This document shows, in pieces, positions 47,101 through 64,000 of a stretch of DNA of 64,000 nucleotides. The stretch lies in the NCBI GenBank assembly GCA_040954595.2, contig CM082591.2, positions 4,836,001 to 4,900,000 on the forward strand, given 5' to 3'. Below the pieces are notes generated by a model. It ran no database searches and was not told where the DNA came from. It saw nothing but the letters and a program-made list of their open reading frames with translations. Source of the stretch: Balanoglossus misakiensis (Eukaryota > Hemichordata). Both the position numbers and the translations under genes were made by a program. Each line of letters opens with the position of its first letter. Position 1 is the first letter of the stretch.

Positions 47101-48302
47101 TTCTAGTGTTACTATGGTGTTTTCTGCTGCATGGTATAACCGCAAATCTTTCTCTTGTTTTATTTCTAATCTACTGTCTATGTCAGAAAAGTTTTCATTT
47201 GATTTTCCGGCATTGAGCCCGCGGGCTATGAGTAATTTTCAAGTTAATATGCAAATGAATTGTTAATATGCAAATGAATTTCCAATTTCTGACCAATCGC
47301 CTGACTGCAACGACTGTAATACCCTATTCCTGACTTCTCACCCTATCACCTTGTTCCCAGTACCAATGCTGCGGCTCCAAATCGTACAAAGACTGGCAGA
47401 CGAGTCGCTGGTACCTCTCCGACCAAACCCAACACCAAGCCGTACCCAAGGCCTGTTGCGAGCAGGAGTCGGACTACCCAGCATGCACCCGTGGAACAAT
47501 CAAGGCAAACAATCCGGATATGCTGTGGGAAGATGTAAGTGTCAGGGAGATGCCAAGTACTTGTGGGTGGGGAGGGCTTGGATCAGTATGGTTATCCTAC
47601 ATTCTTTTTTGATATACCTGAACGTGTAAATACACCCCCCCCCCCCCCGACAAAAGGACCAGAGTTGTTCCTTTTGATAACTTGGAAAATACTTACAGGC
47701 CAAAAATCGGTTGCCAACAATAAAGCAGTCAGCTACAAATTGAGTATTGCATAATTGATCACGTCTGTGTGCTTTTGTACAAAAAATGATAGTTAACAAT
47801 GTTGTACACACCAGCCCAATCCAACAGATACAAAACACATCGAACAAGGGATAACAATATGCATTTGAAATTAAATTACATGTGTGGTTTCCACTTTTTT
47901 TCATTTCTAGGGCTGCCTGACAGCTATGATCACATGGGTACAATACAATTTGGAGGTTATCATTGGTCTGGCGTTGGCCATCGCTATCGTTGAGGTGAGT
48001 TCGATTCACTGAGCAAGGATTACACACGAGTGGGTGCGGACAAAATAATGGTTCACAAACAGTGACTATCCCCCCAAACTTTCACCAGCCCCCGCCTTAC
48101 AAAGTTCTGCCCAGGCCCTATCTAGTGGTGACGTTGCAACGGGAGAACGAGAGGGTTCAGCGTGCTCAAATCTATTAGCAGATTTGCTACTTTCTCATCG
48201 TTGGATTAAAATGTGTATTCATCATTTATTTTACAGGTTTTCAGTCTTATCTTCGCCTGCTGCTTATACCAGAGAATAGAAAAGGATGCCAGCTATGTCT
48301 AG
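41154..48302 (+). CDS. Tetraspanin, CD151/TSPAN11-like, with two alternative LEL exons
   Basis: This is a four-pass membrane scaffold protein. Exons: 41154-41213, 43662-43853, 44134-44208, then either 45694-45792 or 45867-45965, then 47361-47534, 47911-47994 and 48237-48302. All introns are phase 0. With one alternative exon the protein is 249 residues. TM1 starts MGLGMGLIRLLFFIFTF. TM2 ends in the CCGALRESKC palmitoylation motif. The large loop has CCG, KACC, PAC and DGC (six cysteines, the CD151 pattern), and the short tail ends KDASYV. Family members organise integrins and other partners in membrane microdomains. The start has context GGCACCATGG directly after a 5' UTR intron acceptor at 41128. 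Seven TGACGTCA palindromes lie in its introns. Confidence 0.9.
41989..42075 (+). promoter_or_regulatory. TATA-like box followed by a 13-codon frame
   Basis: TATATAAA at 41989-41996 lies 38 bases before ATG 42034, which opens a 13-codon frame (MSVNMDGSIRPSF) ending at TGA. It sits in tetraspanin intron 1. It may be an intronic promoter or coincidence. Confidence 0.2.
43865..44335. promoter_or_regulatory. Cluster of five TGACGTCA palindromes in tetraspanin introns 2 and 3
   Basis: Full CRE palindromes lie at 43865-43872, 44083-44090, 44101-44108, 44216-44223 and 44328-44335. Two more lie in the same gene at 41224 and 43139. The 44083 and 44101 sites are a tandem 18-bp unit. Three (41224, 43865, 44216) start 8-12 bases after the end of an exon. 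Confidence 0.5.
45694..45792 (+). CDS. Tetraspanin alternative exon A
   Basis: This 99-base phase-0 exon encodes LVWWLDDYLQQSIDYQYGFY and the rest of the first helix region of the large loop, ending GWDELQRD. The donor is GTAAGT. It is homologous to exon B only 74 bases downstream (about two thirds of residues identical). Confidence 0.88.
45867..45965 (+). CDS. Tetraspanin alternative exon B
   Basis: This 99-base phase-0 exon encodes LIWWLDDFMQRSIDFSYGYQ and ends GWDELQRV, with donor GTGAGT. It is a duplicate of exon A. One copy alone gives the spacing between TM3 and the CCG motif that is normal for the family, so the two are probably used one at a time. Confidence 0.88.
46195..46320. repeat. 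Compound CA/GA/GACA simple repeat
   Basis: GACAGACACACAC, (GA)n and (CAGA)n runs lie in a tetraspanin intron between the alternative exon pair and the CCG exon. Confidence 0.95.
47244..47281. repeat. Tandem duplication containing two octamer motifs
   Basis: A 19-base unit (TTAATATGCAAATGAATTG) is repeated twice, each copy with ATGCAAAT, the POU-factor octamer. It lies 80 bases before the CCG exon acceptor of the tetraspanin. Confidence 0.7.
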
Positions 48303-51138
48303 ACACTAGCTTCTTGCAATCTTTACAATGTAACAGAATACTAGTACCATACGCCCTATACTAGTATATGTATATGATGTAAACAGACATTTAAAACAGT
48401 ATTAATCGTTTAGTAGGTCTGTTACAAAATATGCTTTGCCCAAACGACGCCAAAAGAATTCTTTTCGACAAATTTGCAAGTGTTTTACAATTAAAATGAG
48501 CTATTTCAAATTTGCGATGTCGGTGTGGAAAATCGAAATAAGGGCTACAAATTTAAGTTTTTTTCCAAGTGTTTTTGTTTCTAACATACAGGCTAGTGTC
48601 ACCCAAAGATTTTTATGTAGAAGATAGTGAAGCATCGTGTACTTTTGTCATCTTAACTGCCTTATTTCTTGACTTGCTAATGAGTAAAATTGCCTCTGTA
48701 CAAAATGTGTTACCAATAATTACCTAAGAGTGTAGTTAAGGGATTATATTCAATGAAGTGAAAGGGCCTCACTCGAAATATCCATACACCGACTCTGATC
48801 AGACTTGAAAATAGTTCGGCCAAACTAGCAGTCTGAAGACAACAAGGGCAACGTGTACTATACAAGGTACACATTTCTTGCTTGTACTTCTCGGACTTTT
48901 TTATTCAGTGTCCAATCTTTGAACCCTTTCTTCGTCATCAACACATCTTGCTTGAGCAGTAGCATCACTTAGTCTCGATGACCTCCTACTGGGGGCGCTA
49001 CACTTCCGCCTGGACTTTCACCAGCCGGAAGTATAGCGCCATCACCGGAGAGTCTGGATCCTCCGAGACTACACTTCGTAGATTTTTTGTATTTGTACAA
49101 GTTCAGTTTTCCTAGTTAGTGAAACTCTCCTAGTCAAAGGTCTATTTGAAAAAAAATCGAAAATGCACTGTACCACAAGATTCAAATCGAAAGTTTTTAT
49201 GATTCTTTTGCGTAATGATGTTTATATTGGAGCAACATATGTTTCTTATTAATAATTTGAAAATATATTTTAATGGTGAGTCAAGGGCCTATTTTTCTTA
49301 ACATGTTTTGGCCAACAAAGCCATGTAGTTATTGGCACACTTAGTTATGGCTAGATTTGTCTAGGGATTTTTCATAAATGTTTATTTTCTGGCTGTGTGT
49401 AGTTGAAACTTTTCAAAGGATGTTTTATTTCTGAGTGAGATCATCTGGTTATGCCTATAAAAGGGCAATTCATTTTTACCTTTAAAATATTCCAAAAATC
49501 AGAATATTTCTACAATGTCCTCTCTCAAAACCAGATAGGGTGAGGGACTAAATCATTTTTGAGTTGAAATCAATGAAAATGTTTGATAGGGAGTAGATGT
49601 TCTTTTGTATGAAAGTTGGAGGTTCTTTTAACAAATATTTCCATTACTATTCTTTTGAAAAAAATACACAAATATTATATCACTGATTATGTCGTTATAC
49701 TTGAAATGAAAATTGTATAAATATGTCTTCCTTGAGGGTTGACAATGTTTTTGTATTCCTATATCCAACTAATAAATACATGTAATTATATAATTCTAAG
49801 TCTCCTTGGTGTTTTGTGTAAATTAGTATACAGGAATAAACAAGTATTAGAGGGGGGGGCAGTAATTGTTAAGCAAAATTCCTGTTTTGAGTGAAATGGC
49901 AATTGACAGCACCGTAGCACAGTGCATTGACCCACTGGACTCTGACCTCAGGTGACCTCCAATACAACCATTAACGAATCTCGCAAGTGAGCTATGTTCA
50001 CCGTATACCGGAAGTGTGGTATTCGAAAATGTCGCGTCTTTGGACTTATAGTCTCCAGATGACTCAGTACTCCCACTTTTATTTTCAATACAAGATTTTC
50101 TTTTACATGATTTTTGTTCAAATTAAACTCTACAATTTCATCTTTTTTTCGACACTATAGGTTTAGTTACCTCAGACGCACAGACACTACAGCTGGACTT
50201 CTACGTCATAGACAAAGGGGTTTTTATTACATCACTACTACAAAATACAGCTTACAATTCTCATCTTAGACCCTTCTGAAACGACAAATAGGTTTCCATG
50301 GTAATAGTGTTAGTTTCCAGATTTATTTTAGACTTGCAATATCTTTTCTCTCTTAAGTAAAAGGCAAGTTCTGCTAATGGTATAAATACCAAGGCAGGGC
50401 TCGGGTAGAAAAAAATAGGAATAAAATCCACGAAATATGCATTGTTGGAACCGATGGCTAATCTTGTTTTTGAACTTCAGATTAAATTATTGTAAAATAC
50501 ACTTCAGGAGAGAAAAAAAATAAACTTTTGTTTTTGACTTTCAAGTACATCCACAGCCAATATCCACCAATGCAGCTTTTAGACTTCCAAATCTATACAT
50601 AGTTCTATGACAAGATCTCACAATACAAATTTCAATATTTCCCCCCTTTCAGAGACATGGACTCAACTCCCACATTACACGGTACATAGTCCCTCTTGTT
50701 TTAATAGAATCACCCTATGTAGCATTACTGTTCCTATTGATGGGTGGTTACATCGGCCAAACCATGGCAAAATAGGGGTGGACTGGTTATACCCAGATTC
50801 ATTCAAGCGTAAGTACTGCTGAAAAAAACATGGCCGACAAAAAAAATCACGGTTCTCTGTGATAGAAAACTGTACAACCCCCAAAGTAGCATACTGCCGT
50901 TGACATAGCAACCTCTCCACCCCTCCCTATGTGGAATAAATTTTACAATGAAAGATAAATACAGAAAATTCACTGACAATTAATCTGTCCCAAAAGTCAT
51001 GGCATTTACAAGGTTAAAATCCAGACAAAATAACAGGTATGACTGGATTACATTTTCTAATAGACTAAGTGTCCGGTTGGGTTTTTAATCCCTGCTGCTA
51101 GTATCGCCCAGTGTCCCAGAGTGTCTGACCCTTTTTTT
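48303..51138. other. Convergent 3' UTR region of tetraspanin and PRMT1
   Basis: Two genes face each other here. AATAAA at 49781-49786 is a candidate tetraspanin polyadenylation signal and a further one lies near 49835. On the minus strand, TTTATT at about 50223 and 50322 are candidate PRMT1 signals. An imperfect hairpin lies at 48971-49070. No other gene was found. Confidence 0.55.
48971..49070. repeat. Imperfect hairpin in the tetraspanin 3' UTR
   Basis: GGCGCTACACTTCCG (48994-49008) pairs with CCGGAAGTATAGCGCC (49025-49040), and outer AGTCTCG pairs with CGAGACT. It could be a short foldback element or an RNA structure in the 3' UTR. Confidence 0.5.
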
Positions 51139-59559
<8,421 letters not shown>

Positions 59560-59589
59560 CTTGATTAGGGTCGACCACATGTGTGGATA

Positions 59590-59661
59590 TGACGTCACGA
59601 AAACGAAGGAACGTAAAGTTCGGCCGCCCTTGGCGCAGTAATCCAGGTCCCGGTGACGTCA
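59590..59661 (-). promoter_or_regulatory. Two CRE palindromes in the PRMT1 promoter/5' UTR
   Basis: TGACGTCA at 59590-59597 and 59654-59661 lie 31 and 95 bases before the PRMT1 ATG, in a GC-richer stretch typical of a TATA-less promoter. CREB/ATF control is inferred. Confidence 0.5.
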
Positions 59662-60601
59662 TGTCCATGCGCCCTGGTCAAGCCGACTTCGAAGGAACCG
59701 CGCAGCCCCGCGGATTTTTTAAAACCGTAAAAGCCCATTTGTACCTTACTGTTGAAATATTTCGATATGTCCATATGCATTTCAACTGAAAAATTTAAAG
59801 GATTATAACCCTACATTTTCATCAGATTCATTGACAGAAATTCACTCACTACTAAAATGATATTCGCGCATGAGTGACAGAACTTTGATTACTTTCACAG
59901 TCTCGTAATTATTGAACTGTCAAGCAGGTTCACACAGTAATTTTTGAACTTAGGAGGGGGGGGGGGTTCGATCTTGAATTAATGAACTGCACTTTTTTAT
60001 TCATTTTGGTTATTGCATTTTATTACCTTTTTCAGATTATGTCATGAAAGCAAAACATACTATCGGGTAACAAAATTCTGCTTACAGTAATCTTGAACCG
60101 AAATATTTGTAAGAAAGTAGTAATGTTAGAAGATATAGCAATGGAACCATGTTCGCAGCTAGAAATGTTTGAAATCTTAAAACATAATACTACAACTTAA
60201 AATATGCAAATAAAAAACGTAAAACTTCATTAAACTTAATCATGTACGTTGATTTATGATTTACTGAAACGAAAATCTTAAACAGAAAAAAGATTTCCAA
60301 TCAGCTCAATAATGAAATTGTCGAAAAGGTATTTGCAAACAACATATAAAATCTGTACATTCATTCTATACATATGTTATCACCAAAGAAACTTGGCACA
60401 ATTTGGTTGCTAACAATATATACTAGAAAATTAAAACAGTTAAACTCATTGCAGATCTGGATAAATTTCATATCTACAAATGAATTGAACTGAATACAGT
60501 GTTTCTGATAAACTTTGAATTCTTCCACTCTCTACTCGGTCATCTTTCTGTATTCATAGTTTAGCAGTAACTGCCTTGTCTTCTGTTGTGGTATCTTTTG
60601 A
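59662..60601. other. Intergenic DNA between PRMT1 and the TRIM-NHL gene
   Basis: It is AT-rich with a poly-G run near 59955 and should contain the TRIM-NHL 3' UTR. No gene was seen. Confidence 0.6.
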
Positions 60602-62803
60602 TTATTGTGCAAAAACATACACACGGTTATTTCCATTGTCAGCAACTATGACTTGACAAAGTGGTTCATCATCCGTAACACAGATACCATAGGGGAAATA
60701 CAACCCATCCTGTACACTATCAATCCGACAAACAAACCGACCTCCTGATTCAAATTTGACTATTCTGCGGTTACCCAAATCAGCAACATACACATTGCTG
60801 TGCTTATCCACAGCCACTCCATAGGGCTGATTCAACTGACTCCCCTTGCTGCCAAAGCCATACAAGAACTGACCATCACCATCAAATACTTGGATTCGAT
60901 GATTGTCACGGTCTGATACATACACTTTGCCTGCATGGTCGATGGCTACATATTCAGGATGGTTAAACTGGCCGTCACCACTACCCTGACTACCAAATGA
61001 TTTGACATAGCTGCCATCTTGGTTGTAGATGTGTACACACTGACCTTCATAATCCACAACATAAACCTTGCCAGTCAAAGGATGAATGGCCACACCTACA
61101 GGGAATTTTAACTTTCCCTTTCCAAAACACCTGATAATTAGGCCATTTTCATCACAGACAATTACCTGCACATTTGCAAGGTCTGTAATGAACACTTTAC
61201 CATCCACTGACACAGCTGCATCATAGGGATTCACTGCATTGGGCTGATTTGTAAATTTGAACAGATTCTTGTGTTTCCCACCCAAAGTGAAAGACTGTAA
61301 TCTATGATTATTGTAATCACAAACTAACACATCTCCGGTTCTTGTCATCGTTACTCCACATGGCCAATTAAACTGACCAACCCCATCACCTTCCCCCCCA
61401 AATTTACACACCAACCCCTTCTTGGGGACAACTTTAATTCTAACAGGTGAGCCATCTACCGGTTTCTTACGTACTGACACTGACAGTTCATGTTTGCCTT
61501 CTGTCCTTGCATGAGATTTCAAAGTCACTGTTCCATCTCTGTTATCAGATACTTCTACTTTCTCTGTCTTGTCTTCGGATGTCTTCATTGTTGCTCCAAC
61601 CTGGCTGGTGTTTAAAGAAATTCTCTGAACGCTCTTTGTTGCCATGGTAACAGTGATATCATCACCAACTCTTACTGACTTTGGTGTCTGGGTAACTCTG
61701 TATCTCCTAAGCTCTTTTTGAACGACTCCTAGCCTCTTCTCAGCACAAAAGTCAGTGCACGCATCAAAATCAAAGTGGTCGGTCTCCACCGGCTCCACCT
61801 TAGTTTCAACTTTCAGAAGTTCTTTCATTTGCGCGGACACTCTCTTTCTTGCCGTCATCACTTGCGCTGCATTCCCATAATGCATCAGGTTTTCGGCGAA
61901 TTCCCGCGCATTTGAAAGATCATTCTCCATGATTTCAAGTTCTTTCAACTGTGAGTTCAAGTTCATGCTTCTTGTGTCGTATTCATCTTTCAATTCTGTT
62001 AAGAGTTTGTCACAATCGTTCTGCACCATGCGAAGTAAAGCGGCGCGTGTCTTTTGCGAGTGTGTTTTCACTTTCGCTTCTACTCTCTTGGAAGTGTCGT
62101 CCAGCGATACTGTCATCGACTTCACACCCTTCTTGCTTACACTTGCCTCGTCTTCTTTCACTTTGACTCTCTCGATCATCTTGGCCAACTCTTTGCAGTA
62201 ATCTCTGGCAGCGTCTTTCACACAGCGATAGTCGTGTGATCGGTGGCTGAGAGCGGTACATTTCAGACAGATTGTCGTGTCACAGGTATTGCAGTAGAAC
62301 TCGATCTGGTAGTCTTCGTGACTGGTACAGTAGGTCGCCGCCTGGACTGAAGTGGGGTTGGCGAACTTTGCAGACTGGTACTCGGCTATTGTCAGCAATT
62401 GGTGTGATCTGGACATACGGACTCGGCTGTGAGAACTCGCACATATTCTACAAAAATCAATGTCACACTCAACACAGTGTTTCACGCTCTCTGCCTCCTC
62501 GCAGCCCTCGCATTTCCCAGCACCAGCCGAACTCCCGTCACGTTTTCCAAATTCTTCAACCAATTCATTGACAAATAAATTCGACGGTATACCCGACACG
62601 CCCCCTGCGGGCACTTTGTGCAAACGACGACATATCGGGCACTCCAACTTGCCAGTTTTCTTGACCAGTTGCTCGAGACACTCCTCGCAGAAACTGTGTC
62701 GACACGGCAGATTTTTAGCGTTCTTGTATCGCTCCGAGCAAATACCACAGACGAGGAAGTTGCCGTCGATTTTTTCCAATAGCTTCAACTCTTTGGAGGC
62801 CAT
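60602..62803 (-). CDS. TRIM-NHL protein (RING, two B-boxes, coiled coil, filamin, NHL repeats)
   Basis: This is a predicted E3 ubiquitin ligase or RNA regulator of the TRIM2/TRIM3/TRIM71 class. One uninterrupted coding exon encodes 733 residues. The RING C3HC4 is at 19-58 (CGIC, PCRHSFCEEC, CPIC). B-box 1 is at about 98-136 and B-box 2 at about 158-197 (CTSHEDYQIEFYC, CLKC, SHRSH). A coiled coil lies at about 200-340, a filamin-type Ig repeat at about 370-460, and six NHL propeller repeats at about 463-733 (for example CDYNNHRLQSF, SDRDNHRIQVF, ADNGNNRVYVF). I chose the ATG at 62803 over the in-frame upstream codon at 63037 because a good acceptor (TTTGTGTTGCAG) ends at 62846, so the upstream codons are intronic. 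It could equally be one of many TRIM-NHL paralogues. Confidence 0.93.
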   Translation of the reverse strand: MASKELKLLEKIDGNFLVCGICSERYKNAKNLPCRHSFCEECLEQLVKKTGKLECPICRRLHKVPAGGVSGIPSNLFVNELVEEFGKRDGSSAGAGKCEGCEEAESVKHCVECDIDFCRICASSHSRVRMSRSHQLLTIAEYQSAKFANPTSVQAATYCTSHEDYQIEFYCNTCDTTICLKCTALSHRSHDYRCVKDAARDYCKELAKMIERVKVKEDEASVSKKGVKSMTVSLDDTSKRVEAKVKTHSQKTRAALLRMVQNDCDKLLTELKDEYDTRSMNLNSQLKELEIMENDLSNAREFAENLMHYGNAAQVMTARKRVSAQMKELLKVETKVEPVETDHFDFDACTDFCAEKRLGVVQKELRRYRVTQTPKSVRVGDDITVTMATKSVQRISLNTSQVGATMKTSEDKTEKVEVSDNRDGTVTLKSHARTEGKHELSVSVRKKPVDGSPVRIKVVPKKGLVCKFGGEGDGVGQFNWPCGVTMTRTGDVLVCDYNNHRLQSFTLGGKHKNLFKFTNQPNAVNPYDAAVSVDGKVFITDLANVQVIVCDENGLIIRCFGKGKLKFPVGVAIHPLTGKVYVVDYEGQCVHIYNQDGSYVKSFGSQGSGDGQFNHPEYVAIDHAGKVYVSDRDNHRIQVFDGDGQFLYGFGSKGSQLNQPYGVAVDKHSNVYVADLGNRRIVKFESGGRFVCRIDSVQDGLYFPYGICVTDDEPLCQVIVADNGNNRVYVFAQ

Positions 62804-62844
62804 TTTATAAAACCAGCGCAGTTCCCTAGACAACCGAGTAGTGT

Positions 62845-62846
62845 TC
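62845..62846 (-). other. Predicted 5' UTR intron acceptor of the TRIM-NHL gene
   Basis: On the minus strand a pyrimidine-rich TTTTCTGTTTGTGTTGCAG precedes position 62845, 42 bases before the start codon. It implies a separate 5' UTR exon upstream, not located. Confidence 0.5.
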
Positions 62847-63489
62847 TGCAACACAAACAGAAAATCGCGTGAATAAACGCCATGGTTTAAAAACAAAGGA
62901 ATCGAGAGAAAAATGATAGACAGTTTCAGAATCTGTAGGCCTAAATGAGTGAAAAAAATAGCGTCAAGGACACTGTGGTCCCATTTGAGGATTACGAAGA
63001 AATAGGGATACACCAGAATAAAAATTACAGGTGACATTGCAAGCAGATATTATCTAATCACATAGAAATATGGAATGTAAAAAAATTAACAAGGAACATG
63101 CCCAATAAACTGCCATCTGTCATGGCAGTCTTACAAGTGGTGCGAGAAAAACTTATTTTTCACCAAAAATTGTCTGTACAAACACATATGACAAGCAACT
63201 TCTTTCAGTCAGCCCTGGAACAGACAGACAGACACACACACACTGACCTGCCACTTGTAATTAAAAATTTAATAGCTGGTGGTCTCTGTAACAGCTGTCC
63301 TATTAAAGTTATGTAAACATGTCTAATTTGGGGGTAACAACTCCTTGTCAACAGTAACTTTCAAAACAACTGGACAATTGGTTTAGGAGAAGATTTGCTA
63401 ACCAAAAACAAAGAAACTTACAAAAAAAACTTGCTAAATATTGAATATTTCTGATATCAGAATTGAATAAAAGTTGCACATATACATGT
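62847..63489. other. Upstream flank of the TRIM-NHL gene
   Basis: AT-rich sequence with a CAGA/CA microsatellite near 63219-63242. No gene or element was recognised. Confidence 0.5.
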
Positions 63490-64000
63490 ATGTGTTATGA
63501 AATTGTATCCTAAATTTCAAAGCAATCAGAGAAAAAACAAATTTCAAAGCAATCCAACAAGCAGTTTCACAGAAAATATTTGTTCAAAAATGGCAAAAAC
63601 ACAAATATGCAAATATCACCAAAATTGTACAATATCTTACTTCAAGCACTACAAGGAACATGCCTGTCAAAGCTCAATGCAATGTGACAAGCAGTTTCAG
63701 AGAAAACAATTTTGACTAAAAATGGCAAATATTGCTCAAAATTATAAATATGCAAATTTTGCAACAATTTGAACAAAACTATGGTTACTCAGACAATTTG
63801 TATAAGGAAGCTTCATACTAAATTTCAAAGAAGTAAGCCTATCACTTTCAGAAATGAAGACTTTTTACCAATAACATGGAAAAATACAAAAAAATGTATC
63901 AAAAATAGGATATCGATAATATTAGCTCAAAACATACAGGACTGTATGAGGTTGACATACGGTACATGCATACCAATGTTCAAACCAATCTGACCAGTGG
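63490..64000. repeat. Degenerate tandem satellite-like repeat at the right edge
   Basis: Units resembling AATTTCAAAGCAATC, then ACAAGCAGTTTCA(C/G)AGAAAA, then AAAATGGCAAA and AAATATGCAAAT recur at roughly 130-150 base spacing, at about 63515, 63560, 63690 and, more weakly, 63820. It is AT-rich and non-coding; the short frames through it are chance. It continues past the window edge. Confidence 0.6.

Noticed and set aside
60602-63037. An 811-residue TRIM-NHL protein with a hydrophobic N-terminal extension
   Set aside because: The 78 extra residues lie upstream of a strong acceptor ending at 62846 and look like translated intron. The RING starts normally after the methionine at 62803.

Overview
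The window is animal genomic DNA. Every protein except one is split by GT-AG introns, the first exons carry signal peptides, the 3' ends carry AATAAA signals, and the intergenic DNA is full of short foldback and MITE-like repeats. The gene set (modular CUB/C-type lectin/LDLa/LRR GPCR, SRCR-CCP receptor, TNFR-ZU5-UPA-death receptor, ESE-type ETS factor, CD151-like tetraspanin, PRMT1, TRIM-NHL) fits a non-vertebrate bilaterian. A lancelet or another marine invertebrate deuterostome is my best guess, but it is not proven here. All gene models below were spliced by hand by matching reading phase across GT-AG sites. There is no transcript evidence.

Layout: 255-11556 (+) is the 3' part of a giant relaxin-receptor/GRL101-like GPCR whose 5' end lies outside the window. 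11880-15510 is intergenic. 15517-21594 (+) is an ETS factor with PNT, AT-hook and ETS domains. 23896-28275 (-) is a type I receptor with SRCR and CCP domains and a tyrosine-rich tail. 29920-35180 (-) is a receptor joining a TNFR ectodomain to a ZU5-UPA-death-domain tail. 35200-41128 is intergenic and contains a 1.36 kb terminal-inverted-repeat element. 41154-48302 (+) is a tetraspanin with two interchangeable copies of one ectodomain exon. 51139-59559 (-) is PRMT1. 60602-62803 (-) is a single-coding-exon TRIM-NHL protein. The right edge is AT-rich, satellite-like DNA.

Two adjacent minus-strand genes encode orphan receptors with unusual domain combinations, and a third chimeric receptor lies on the plus strand. 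Recognition modules (CUB, C-type lectin, LDLa, SRCR, CCP, TNFR) are joined to three different outputs: 7TM/G protein, tyrosine phosphorylation and death-domain signalling. This suggests an environment- or immunity-facing receptor neighbourhood, but co-regulation is inference only. The most novel-looking items are the TNFR-ZU5-UPA-DD receptor, the tetraspanin exon pair, the GPCR ectodomain and its alternative tails, and a large excess of the palindrome TGACGTCA.
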